Shown here piece after piece: positions 56,775 through 64,000 of a DNA stretch of 64,000 bases. Within the stretch, counting starts at the first letter, position 1; the number at the start of each line of letters is the position of its first letter. The DNA lies in assembly GCF_900112285.1 (NCBI RefSeq), contig NZ_FOKZ01000006.1:1-64000 (forward strand), given 5' to 3'. A program made the position numbers and the translations under genes. The DNA is from Polaromonas sp. OV174. GTDB lineage: Bacteria; Pseudomonadota; Gammaproteobacteria; Burkholderiales; Burkholderiaceae_C. The notes under the pieces are model-generated. The model was given only the letters and a program-made list of their open reading frames with translations, was not told where the DNA came from and did not search any database.

Positions 56775-57519
56775 AACGGGCCTCCAATTTCTTTACTCCA
56801 TAGGCCAGGCCCAGCGTCAGCACCCAGTACATGAGCGAAATCGTGAGGTAGGGTTCCCAATAGCGTGAGTAGGCGCCGGCCACGGTACGCGCGGCGTAAG
56901 CCAGTTCGGCCAGGCCGATCGCTGAAATCAGCGACGAATCCTTGAGCAGCGAAATGGCGTTGTTGCCCAGCGGCGGCAGCATGCGGCGAAACGCCTGCGG
57001 CAAGATGATGTGGTACATGGTGCGCGGAAACGACATGCCCAAAGAGCGTGAGGCTTCCACCTGACCGCGATCTATCGACTGAATGCCGGCGCGGAATATC
57101 TCGGAGATATAGGCCCCCGAATTCAGCGTGAGCGCCACCACGCCAGACAGGAATGCGCCGTAGTTTTGCTTCAGGTCGCGCGCTGTTTCACCCGAAATCA
57201 ACAGCCCGTCGGTCGGGTTGATGAACAGCGGCAGTACCGCGAAGTGAATCAGCAAGATCTGCACAAACAGCGGCGTGCCGCGGAAAAAGCTGACATACAC
57301 CGTGGCCGGCCAGCGCAAGGCGTACTTGCAAAGCTGGCGAGCTGGGGCGTGGCGGGCTTCGGCCACACGTGCCATGCCGATCGCCAGACCCAGCGCCGTG
57401 CCCTGCACGATGCAGATCAGGGTGACCATGATGGTCATCTGCAGGCCGCGCCAGAACAGAACGGCGTATTCTGAAATGATGTCCGGGCGGAACCACCCGA
57501 ACCAAAGAACGTGTTCCAT
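56752..57519 (-). CDS. glnP: Polar amino acid ABC transporter permease (GlnP-like)
   Basis: A 255-residue HisM/GlnP-family permease with five or so membrane spans. The family segments [40 protein letters not shown] and the EAA-type loop [20 protein letters not shown] are present. It lies 21 bp after the receptor gene and overlaps the ATPase gene. Confidence 0.92.
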   Translation of the reverse strand: MEHVLWFGWFRPDIISEYAVLFWRGLQMTIMVTLICIVQGTALGLAIGMARVAEARHAPARQLCKYALRWPATVYVSFFRGTPLFVQILLIHFAVLPLFINPTDGLLISGETARDLKQNYGAFLSGVVALTLNSGAYISEIFRAGIQSIDRGQVEASRSLGMSFPRTMYHIILPQAFRRMLPPLGNNAISLLKDSSLISAIGLAELAYAARTVAGAYSRYWEPYLTISLMYWVLTLGLAYGVKKLEARYGRGDSR

Positions 57520-57540
57520 AAGAAACGTGCTGCCCGCTGA

Positions 57541-58308
57541 TTATTGGGCTGGCAGCGTTGGTGCTTCGGCCTGGAACCACTTCTTGTAGATCTGGGCGTA
57601 GCTGCCGTCGGCCTTGACGGCGGCCAGGCCGGCATTGAGCTTGTCTTGCAGCGCCTTGTTGCCCTGCTTGACGACGATGCCGAAGTATTCCTTGGCAAAG
57701 CTGGCATCGCTCACGGTTTTCAGCTGCTTGTGTTCCTGGACACGGAAGGCAATCACGCCGTTGTCGCCAATGGCGGCATCCAGGCCGTTGTTGACCAGCT
57801 CGGAAATCACCACCGGCGTGCTTTCAAAGCGGCGGATGTCGGGGTTGGTCTTGCCGAATTCGCGCGAGGCGATGTCGTCGCCGGTGCTGCCGTTGACGAC
57901 GCCGATTTTCTTGCCGGCCAGGTCTTTCAGGCCTTTAATCGGGCTGTCTTTTTGCACGGCGATCAGCTGGCGGGCCTCAAAGTAGGGCGCGGTGAAGTCG
58001 TAAGACTGCTTGCGCTTGTCATTGATGGTGACGCCGGAAATCACGAGGTCCAGGTCGCCGTTGTTGAGGGCGGCGAAGATGCCGGTCCAAGGCGTGTTGA
58101 CGATCTTGATCTTCAGGCCGGCCTTCTGGGCGATGGCCTTGATCATGTCCACGTCGTAGCCGACGATTTCCTTGGTGGGGCTTTCGTAGGCAAACGGGCG
58201 GTAAGTGGCGCTGGAGCCGACCACCAGCTCCTTGTTTTGAGCCTGGGCGCTGCCCAGTGCGAAGGCGAGAAAGCCGGCCGAAGCCACGATTTTGTGCAAG
58301 AGTTTCAT
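57541..58308 (-). CDS. glnH: Polar amino acid ABC transporter receptor (GlnH/HisJ-like)
   Basis: A 255-residue type II periplasmic binding protein. MKLLHKIVASAGFLAFALGS with AQAQ forms the signal peptide. The mature part is KELVVGSSATYRPFAYESPT, IVGYDVDMIKAIAQKAGLKI and NGDLDLVISGVTINDKRKQS, the standard PBPb pattern. Start 58308 is chosen because the signal peptide begins there; the longer frame has no family support. First gene of the three-gene transporter operon. Confidence 0.93.
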   Translation of the reverse strand: MKLLHKIVASAGFLAFALGSAQAQNKELVVGSSATYRPFAYESPTKEIVGYDVDMIKAIAQKAGLKIKIVNTPWTGIFAALNNGDLDLVISGVTINDKRKQSYDFTAPYFEARQLIAVQKDSPIKGLKDLAGKKIGVVNGSTGDDIASREFGKTNPDIRRFESTPVVISELVNNGLDAAIGDNGVIAFRVQEHKQLKTVSDASFAKEYFGIVVKQGNKALQDKLNAGLAAVKADGSYAQIYKKWFQAEAPTLPAQ

Positions 58309-58620
58309 GATGACATCCACAAAGAGTAAGTGAGAAAAAGCGCTTACAAGTCCTAAAGAAGGACAAAACTGAAGTACGCCAATGGTAACGCCTGAGCGCC
58401 TCTGTGCCGCCGCGGTGACGGGCCGGCCGGTGAGCGGCCAAAGGCAGAGCTCGCCGATAGCGGGCCGTTTTTCAGGGGCTGGGGTTAAGGCCACAAGGCC
58501 AGGCAATTGCTATGATTAACATAGCTGTCGGCGTCCATTGTACGCCGCCAAAGCCCGCTTTTCATGGTAAAAGCGCTGTTGAATGGTCGCTTTGTGATGC
58601 GGCCTGCAAGGAGTGCTGAT
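58309..58620. other. Intergenic region between divergent glnH and phosphatase genes
   Basis: Besides one dispersed repeat copy at 58507-58563 and the Shine-Dalgarno AAGGAG at 58608-58613, a GC-rich inverted stretch around 58425-58442 (GGCCGGCCGGTGAGCGGCC) is visible. The glnH promoter should lie within the first 120 bp, but no clear hexamer pair was identified. Confidence 0.5.
58507..58563 (+). repeat. Dispersed repeat family 1, copy upstream of the PhoD-like gene
   Basis: TTGCTATGATTAACATAGCT, GTCGGCGTCC, CCAAAGCCCGC and TTTTCATGG follow the family pattern, with GGCG in place of GCGC. Confidence 0.65.
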
Positions 58621-60198
58621 TTGAAAATGACTAAGCTGGACCCGGCGCGTCGCCGCCTGCTGCAGTTGGCTGCGGCCAGCGCCAGCAGTTTGTGGCTGCC
58701 ACGCAGCGCCTGGAGCCAGGCCAGCCTCAAGAGCGATCCCTTCACCTTGGGGGTGGCCAGCGGTTCCCCGACGCAGGACTCGGTGGTGCTGTGGACGCGG
58801 CTGCTGTCAGAACAGCTGGGGCAACGCCGGGAGCCCGTGACGGTGCGCTGGGAAGTCGCGCATGACCAGCAGTTCAGCCGCATCGTGCAAAGCGGCCAGG
58901 CGCAGGCATTGGCCGAACTGGCGCATTCGGTGCATGTGGAGGTGGCGGGCCTGGCGCCGGATCGCTGGTATTTTTACCGCTTCATGCTGGGCGATGCCGT
59001 CAGCGCCACCGGCCGCACACGCACCTTTCCGGCACCCGATGCGATGGTGGCGCGCATGCGCCTGGCCTATGCCTCATGCCAGAACTGGCAGCAGGGTTAC
59101 TACAGCGCCTACCGCCACATGCAGGGCGAAAACCTGGATGCCGTGCTGTTTCTGGGCGACTACATCTATGAGTACCCCGACAGCAGCAACCCGGTGCGGC
59201 CGGTGAGTGGCGGCTGGGTGGTGACGCTGGACGACTACCGCCAGCGCTACGCCCTGCACAAGAGCGACCCGGATCTGCAGGCCATGCATCAGGCCTGCCC
59301 CTGGCTGCTGACCTGGGACGACCATGAGGTGCAAAACGACTACGCCGGCCTGCATGAGGGGCGCAGCGGCGCTGCCGTGCCCGACTTTGCCGCCCGCCGC
59401 GCCGCCGCCTACCAGGCCTATTACGAGCACATGCCGCTGCGCGCCGCTGTGCTGACACGGGCCGTTGCCGGGCTGGCCAGCGGGGCCGAGATGCGCATCT
59501 ACAGCCGGCTGCACTTTGGCCGGCTGGCCTCGTTTTATTTGCTCGATGCGCGTCAGTACAAGGACCCGCAGGCCTGCACCCGGGATGGTCAGAGGGGCTC
59601 CAGTACGCTGGATCCGGCCGGATGTGCGGCGTGGACAGATCCTGGCCGCAGCATGCTGGGGGCGCAGCAGGAGCGCTGGCTGGACGCCGAGTTGGGCCGG
59701 GCCGGCCGGCAATGGAATGTGCTGGGCCAGCAATCGCTGCTGGGCCAGCGCGATTTTCGCCCGGGGCCTAGCCGGCGGCTGTGGAATGACGGCTGGGACG
59801 GCTACAGTGCCGCGCGCACCCGGCTGACGGATTCGCAGCGCAAACATGCGGTGAACAATGCGGTGGTGCTGGGCGGCGATGTGCATGAAAACTGGGTTGG
59901 CCATATCAAGGCCGACTACGGAGTGGCGGCCAGCCCTGCGGTCGGTGTCGAGTTTTGCGGCACCAGCATCACCTCGCGCTCGGGCGGCAACGAGAAAACC
60001 GCCGAGCGTCTGGCCGAGAATCCGCATTTTGTTTTTGCCGATGCCGAGCGCAAGGGCTATGGCGTGGTGGAGCTGACGCCGGGGCGGTTGACCACCAGCT
60101 TGCGCGTGGTCAGCGATGTCAGGCAGCCGCACGCGACGCTGCAAACCCTGGCGAGTTTTACGGTGCAGGCCGGGCGGCCGGTGCTTGAAAAGGAATGA
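58621..60198 (+). CDS. PhoD-like alkaline phosphatase / phosphodiesterase
   Basis: A 525-residue protein. TTG 58621 is preferred as start because AAGGAG lies 7 bp upstream; ATG 58627 is the alternative. A Tat-like signal (PARRRLLQLAAASASSLWLP) precedes an N-terminal Fn3-like PhoD domain (DPFTLGVASGSPTQDSVVLW) and the metallophosphatase domain with FLGDYIYEYP, LTWDDHEVQNDY, LLDARQYKDPQ and VVLGGDVHENWVGHIKADYG. PhoD enzymes use Fe and Ca to cleave phosphate mono- and diesters outside the cytoplasm. Confidence 0.9.
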   Translation: MKMTKLDPARRRLLQLAAASASSLWLPRSAWSQASLKSDPFTLGVASGSPTQDSVVLWTRLLSEQLGQRREPVTVRWEVAHDQQFSRIVQSGQAQALAELAHSVHVEVAGLAPDRWYFYRFMLGDAVSATGRTRTFPAPDAMVARMRLAYASCQNWQQGYYSAYRHMQGENLDAVLFLGDYIYEYPDSSNPVRPVSGGWVVTLDDYRQRYALHKSDPDLQAMHQACPWLLTWDDHEVQNDYAGLHEGRSGAAVPDFAARRAAAYQAYYEHMPLRAAVLTRAVAGLASGAEMRIYSRLHFGRLASFYLLDARQYKDPQACTRDGQRGSSTLDPAGCAAWTDPGRSMLGAQQERWLDAELGRAGRQWNVLGQQSLLGQRDFRPGPSRRLWNDGWDGYSAARTRLTDSQRKHAVNNAVVLGGDVHENWVGHIKADYGVAASPAVGVEFCGTSITSRSGGNEKTAERLAENPHFVFADAERKGYGVVELTPGRLTTSLRVVSDVRQPHATLQTLASFTVQAGRPVLEKE

Positions 60199-60223
60199 AA
60201 GCGATCACTATGGAAATGCCATC

Positions 60224-60493
60224 ATGAGCCGTCTGGGCCTGACCCGCGACAAGATTTATAAAACCGTGGCGCGCCAGCTTCACGGCCAGGTGCCCTGCTG
60301 GGTTTGCGGCCAGCATGTGATGCCGCAGGCGGCCACGCTGGAGCATATTCAAGCCTTGAGCGACGGTGGCAACAGCCACGCCGAAAACCTGGCCATCAGC
60401 CACGAGGTTTGCAATGGTCAGCGCCATGCCCAGGGCCGGGTGCCGGTGTCGGCCAGCGCGCCCGGCCAGGTCGGGCGCAAGGCCGCCGGCTAG
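60224..60493 (+). CDS. Small HNH-nuclease-like protein
   Basis: An 89-residue protein built around an HNH/zinc-finger core: Cys25-x-x-Cys28 (CWVCG), TLEHIQALSDGGNSHAENLA with the HNH His and Asn, and SHEVCNGQRHAQG. Start 60224 gives MSRLGLTRDKIYKTV. The core is complete, so nuclease activity is possible, but no partner (methylase, integrase) is near. It is 25 bp downstream of the phosphatase gene and convergent with the ABC exporter gene. Confidence 0.78.
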   Translation: MSRLGLTRDKIYKTVARQLHGQVPCWVCGQHVMPQAATLEHIQALSDGGNSHAENLAISHEVCNGQRHAQGRVPVSASAPGQVGRKAAG

Positions 60494-60508
60494 GGCGCTG
60501 CCGCGCCC

Positions 60509-62362
60509 TTATTCCTCGATCTGGTCGGGTAGGAAACCGCCGCTCTGGTGGGCCCAAAGCCGCGCGTATACACCGCCGTGGGCCAGCAAGCTGCGGTGAT
60601 CGCCTTCTTCCACGATGCGCCCCTGGTCCAGCACGATCAGGCGGTCCATGGCCGCGATGGTGGACAGCCGGTGCGCAATGGCAATCACGGTCTTGCCTTT
60701 CATCAGCGTGTTCAGGCTGCTCTGGATCGCCACCTCCACCTCGGAGTCCAGGGCGCTGGTGGCCTCGTCCAGCAGCAAGATGGGTGCGTCTTTGAGCATC
60801 ACGCGGGCAATCGCAATGCGCTGGCGCTGACCGCCAGAGAGCTTCACGCCGCGTTCGCCGACATGGGCGTCATAGCCCTGGCGGCCCTGCAGGTCGCTCA
60901 GACCGGCAATAAAGCCGTCGGCCTCGGCGCGTTCGGCGGCGAGCTGCATGTCCTCGTCGCTGGCGCCGGGCCGGCTGTAGGTGATGTTGTCGCGCACCGA
61001 GCGGTGCAGCAGCGAGGTGTCTTGCGTCACCATGCCAATATGGCTGCGCAGGCTGTCTTGCGTGACCTCGGCAATGTTCTGTCCGTCGATCAGAATCCGC
61101 CCGGCTTCCAGGTCGTGAAAGCGCAGCAACAGATTGACCAGCGTGGATTTTCCGGCACCCGAGCGGCCTATCAGGCCGATTTTTTCGCCGGGTTTGACCG
61201 TCAGATTGAGTCTGTCGATCACCGGTTTTCCCTGGCCGTAGCTGAAGCTCACGTCCTCAAAGCGCACTTCACCGTGCGGCACCTTGAGCGTGCTGGCCTG
61301 CGGCTTGTCTTCAATCACGCGGGGCCGGGACAGGGTGTTGATGCCGTCCTGCACCGTGCCCACGCTTTCGAACAGGCTGGTCATTTCCCACATGATCCAG
61401 TGCGACATGCCCTGCAGTCTGAGCGCCATGGCGGTGGCCGCAGCGACCGCGCCCAGGCCGACCTGGCCAAGCTGCCACAGCCACAGGGAGGTTCCGGCCA
61501 TGCCCAGGATCAGGCCCATGCTCAGTGCATGGTTGACGATTTCAAATGAGCTGACCAGCCGCATCTGGCGATAGCCGGTGTTCATGAACTCCTGCATGGC
61601 CGAGCGGGCAAAAGCGGCTTCGCGGTGGGTGTGGGAAAACAGCTTGACGGTGGTGATGTTGGTATAGGCGTCGGTGATGCGGCCCGTCATCAGCGAGCGG
61701 GCATCGGCCTGCTGTTTGCCTATATGACCCAAGCGGGGCACGAAGAAAAAGAGCGAAGCCAGGTAGAGCGCCAGCCAGACCAGAAAGGGCAGAACCAGCT
61801 TGATGTCAAAGGCGCCCGCCAGCACCGTCATGGTGGCGATGTAAACCACCATGGCCACCAGCACGTCGGCCAGCACAAACAACGTATCACGCACCGCCAG
61901 GGCGGTCTGCATGACCTTGGTGGTCAGGCGTCCGGCAAACTCATCCTGGTAAAAAGCCATGCTCTGGCCCAGCATCAGGCGGTGAAAGTTCCAGCGCAAA
62001 CGCATGGGAAAGTTGATGGCCAGGGTCTGGTGCTTGATGATGGTTTGAAAGGCCACCACCGCAATGCTGGCCACCACAATACCGGCCAGCACCTTAAGCG
62101 TGGTGCCCTGTTCAATCCACAGGCGCTCCGGTTGTGTGCGGCCCAGCCAGTCCACCACGCGTCCCAGCATGGCGAACAGCATGGCCTCGAAAGCGGCCAG
62201 CAGACCTGACAGCAGAGCCATCAGCAAAATGTAGCCGCGCGCCCCTCGGCTGCAGGCCCAGATAAAGGCGACAAAGCCCTTGGGTGGCAGTGCTGGCTCG
62301 GCGTCGGGGTAGGGGTGTAGCCGGGTTTCGAAGGTCTTGAATAAGGCCATGGGGGGCGTCAC
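60509..62362 (-). CDS. ABC exporter with fused membrane and ATPase domains (MsbA-like)
   Basis: A 617-residue half-transporter. Six membrane spans occupy roughly residues 45-345; the ATPase domain has Walker A GRSGAGKST, the signature KLSGGQRQRIAIARVM, Walker B ILLLDEATSALDSEVEVAIQ and the H-loop IAHRLSTIAAMDRL. GTG 62362 is taken as the start because GAGGCGAAGA lies upstream; ATG 62350 is possible. It exports lipid, peptide or drug; the substrate is unknown. It lies 8 bp downstream of serB on the same strand. Confidence 0.9.
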   Translation of the reverse strand: MTPPMALFKTFETRLHPYPDAEPALPPKGFVAFIWACSRGARGYILLMALLSGLLAAFEAMLFAMLGRVVDWLGRTQPERLWIEQGTTLKVLAGIVVASIAVVAFQTIIKHQTLAINFPMRLRWNFHRLMLGQSMAFYQDEFAGRLTTKVMQTALAVRDTLFVLADVLVAMVVYIATMTVLAGAFDIKLVLPFLVWLALYLASLFFFVPRLGHIGKQQADARSLMTGRITDAYTNITTVKLFSHTHREAAFARSAMQEFMNTGYRQMRLVSSFEIVNHALSMGLILGMAGTSLWLWQLGQVGLGAVAAATAMALRLQGMSHWIMWEMTSLFESVGTVQDGINTLSRPRVIEDKPQASTLKVPHGEVRFEDVSFSYGQGKPVIDRLNLTVKPGEKIGLIGRSGAGKSTLVNLLLRFHDLEAGRILIDGQNIAEVTQDSLRSHIGMVTQDTSLLHRSVRDNITYSRPGASDEDMQLAAERAEADGFIAGLSDLQGRQGYDAHVGERGVKLSGGQRQRIAIARVMLKDAPILLLDEATSALDSEVEVAIQSSLNTLMKGKTVIAIAHRLSTIAAMDRLIVLDQGRIVEEGDHRSLLAHGGVYARLWAHQSGGFLPDQIEE

Positions 62363-62370
62363 TCTTCGCC

Positions 62371-63081
62371 TCAGCGAAGCAGCTCCAGCAGGCGATCCAG
62401 CCCGCCCTGGTTGATGGCGACCATGGCTTGTTCGCGCACCTTGGGCTTGGCGTGATAGGCCACCGAGAGGCCGGCCACGCCCATCATGGGCAGGTCGTTG
62501 GCGCCGTCGCCCACGGCAATCGCCTGCAGTGGGTTGATGCCGAGTTGGCCGCAGGTCTGTAGCAGCATCTTGCGTTTTTCCTCGCCGTCGCAGATGTCAC
62601 CCCAGGGCTGATCCACCAAGCGCCCGGTCAGCACGCCGTTCTCGATGTCCAGCACATTGGCGCGCAGGTAGTCTATGCCCAGCTCGTCACGCACGCGGTC
62701 GGCAAAAAAGGTGAAGCCGCCGCTGACCAGCAAGACCTTCATGCCAGCAGCCTTGCAGGCATGCACCAGCTCGGCCGCGCCCGGGTTGAGCTTGAGGCGC
62801 TCGTGATAGACCTGGTCCATGCTGGCCACGCTCACGCCCTTGAGCAGGGCCACGCGGCGGCGCAGGCTTTCCTTGAAATCCGCGATTTCACCGCGCATGG
62901 TGGCCTCTGTGATGGCCGCCACTTCGGCCTTGCGGCCGGCAGCATCGGCAATTTCGTCCACGCACTCGATGTTGATGAGGGTGGAGTCCATGTCAAAGGC
63001 GATCAGCTTGAAGTCGCCGAGTTTGAGGTCTGGCGTGGCGATGTTGGTGACAAGGCCGGGGGAGATTTCTGCAGCAGTCAT
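62371..63081 (-). CDS. serB: Phosphoserine phosphatase
   Basis: A 236-residue HAD-family enzyme for the last step of serine synthesis. The nucleophile Asp30 and acid Asp32 lie in AFDMDSTLINIECVDEIAD, motif II in LLVSGGFTFFADRV, and motif III in AVGDGANDLPMMGVAGLSVA. It lacks an N-terminal ACT domain, as most betaproteobacterial SerB. Its start overlaps the mfd stop by 4 bp, so it is translated from the same transcript. Confidence 0.94.
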   Translation of the reverse strand: MTAAEISPGLVTNIATPDLKLGDFKLIAFDMDSTLINIECVDEIADAAGRKAEVAAITEATMRGEIADFKESLRRRVALLKGVSVASMDQVYHERLKLNPGAAELVHACKAAGMKVLLVSGGFTFFADRVRDELGIDYLRANVLDIENGVLTGRLVDQPWGDICDGEEKRKMLLQTCGQLGINPLQAIAVGDGANDLPMMGVAGLSVAYHAKPKVREQAMVAINQGGLDRLLELLR

Positions 63082-64000
63082 GCGGGAGTCGTTTCTGTTT
63101 TGGGTTGTCCGAGCGAGCGCAGCACGTCGCGCACCATTTGCGCGCGGTCTTTGGGGTTTTCGAGTGCGCGCTCAATGCGCAGCTTGTCGTTGCCGGCCAG
63201 CTTGATGTGTTTGTTTTTCTGGATCAGGTGGATGATGGCCATCGAGTCTATGGGCGGGTCTTTCTTGAAGGTGATCGCGATGGCGCCAGGCGCGGCATCG
63301 ACCTTGACCACCCCATAGGGCTTGGCAATTACGCGCAGGCGGTGCACGTCAATCAGCGTCTGCGCCTGGGCCGGCAGCTTGCCGAATCGGTCGACGATTT
63401 CTTCCAGTAGGGCGTCGATCTGGTCGGTCTTTTTGGCGGTGGCCAGCTTTTTGTAAAAGGACAGGCGCAAATGCACGTCGCCGCAGTAGTCGTTGGGCAA
63501 GAGCGCCGGAGCGTGCAGATTGATTTCGGTGGTCACGCTGAGGGGCGACAGCAGGTCGGGCTCGCGGCCGGCCTTGAGCGAGGCCACGGCCTCACCCAGC
63601 ATCTCGTTATAGAGCTGAAAGCCGATCTCCAGCATGTTGCCGCTCTGGTTTTCGCCCAGCACCTCGCCGGTGCCGCGAATTTCCAGGTCATGCATGGCCA
63701 GGTAAAAGCCCGAACCCAGTTCCTCCATTTGCTGGATCGCGTCCAGGCGCTGGTTGGCCTGCTTGGTCAGGCCCTCTATGTCGGGCACCATCAGGTAGGC
63801 ATAGGCTTGGTGGTGGCTGCGGCCGACGCGGCCGCGCAGCTGATGCAGCTGGGCCAGGCCGAACTTGTCGGCGCGGCTGATCAAGATGGTGTTGGCGCTG
63901 GGCACATCAATACCGGTTTCAATGATGGTTGAGCACAGCAAGATGTTGTAGCGCTGGGCCACGAAGTCCTTCATCACGCGTTCCAGCTCGCGCTCGGGCA
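63078..64000 (-). CDS. mfd: Transcription-repair coupling factor Mfd (C-terminal part)
   Basis: The frame enters from the right edge; about 307 C-terminal residues are visible. It contains the end of the helicase module (ILLCSTIIETGIDVPSANTI, GLAQLHQLRGRVGRSHHQAY, DLEIRGTGEVLGENQSGNML) and the TRCF C-terminal domain that contacts UvrA (LPNDYCGDVHLRLSFYKKLA). Mfd removes stalled RNA polymerase at lesions and recruits UvrA. The start lies outside the window. Confidence 0.94.
   Translation of the reverse strand, partial: PERELERVMKDFVAQRYNILLCSTIIETGIDVPSANTILISRADKFGLAQLHQLRGRVGRSHHQAYAYLMVPDIEGLTKQANQRLDAIQQMEELGSGFYLAMHDLEIRGTGEVLGENQSGNMLEIGFQLYNEMLGEAVASLKAGREPDLLSPLSVTTEINLHAPALLPNDYCGDVHLRLSFYKKLATAKKTDQIDALLEEIVDRFGKLPAQAQTLIDVHRLRVIAKPYGVVKVDAAPGAIAITFKKDPPIDSMAIIHLIQKNKHIKLAGNDKLRIERALENPKDRAQMVRDVLRSLGQPKTETTPA

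Overview
The window looks like chromosome of a betaproteobacterium of the order Burkholderiales, most likely family Comamonadaceae (a Polaromonas- or Rhodoferax-like organism). The reasons are the GC-rich coding sequence, the zapA / 6S RNA neighbourhood, two Bug-type (TctC) solute receptors beside CaiB/BaiF CoA transferases, and many short dispersed repeats of a kind I associate with that family. The genus is inference. About 64 protein genes, one structural RNA (6S), one cobalamin riboswitch and no tRNA or rRNA genes were found.

Layout. 1-0.36 kb: the end of an IS3-type insertion sequence. 0.4-3.5 kb: a SWIB-domain DNA-binding protein with a histone-H1-like tail, an RraA/HMG-aldolase protein, a TauE-type exporter, 6S RNA, zapA and a short coiled-coil protein. 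3.6-26.7 kb: a cobalamin riboswitch followed by about 20 co-directional, mostly overlapping genes for cobalamin uptake (btuB, three BtuF-like proteins, btuC, btuD), cobalt uptake (cbtB, cbtA), cobalt insertion (cobW, cobN, ChlI-like and ChlD-like subunits, a DUF1636 protein) and late cobalamin assembly (cobB, cobU, cobO fused to btuD, bluB, cbiB, cobC, cobQ), with a GltS-family symporter embedded. No corrin-ring methyltransferase, cobS or cobT is present here, so the ring must be made elsewhere in the genome or the cell mainly salvages corrinoids.

26.7-31.5 kb: a LysR-controlled module (Bug receptor, CoA transferase, CitE-like lyase). 31.7-38 kb: a class A penicillin-binding protein, ThpR, a dienelactone hydrolase with an extra C-terminal domain, a NYN-LOTUS protein, a DUF4389 membrane protein and a universal stress protein. 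38-46.3 kb: a GntR-controlled module in two divergent arms: a 1034-residue FAD/Fe-S oxidoreductase with the regulator on one side, and serine-glyoxylate aminotransferase, a second Bug receptor, a second CoA transferase and an enoyl-CoA hydratase on the other. Twin operator-like sites sit between the arms.

46.4-64 kb: mostly housekeeping genes: an amino-acid-type receptor, nth, an aminotransferase, an FHA protein, a SUI1/YciH factor, DUF3820, DUF898 and M48 peptidase genes, an 18-pentad Met/Lys/Asp repeat protein, a molybdopterin oxidoreductase with a b-type cytochrome, a TVP38 protein, a polar amino acid ABC transporter, a PhoD-like phosphatase, a small HNH protein, an ABC exporter, serB and the 3' part of mfd.

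The most notable observations are the in-frame BtuD-CobO fusion with an apparent internal start for CobO, the three BtuF-like proteins in one operon, and an 11-copy dispersed repeat family of which three copies lie inside cobalamin genes.
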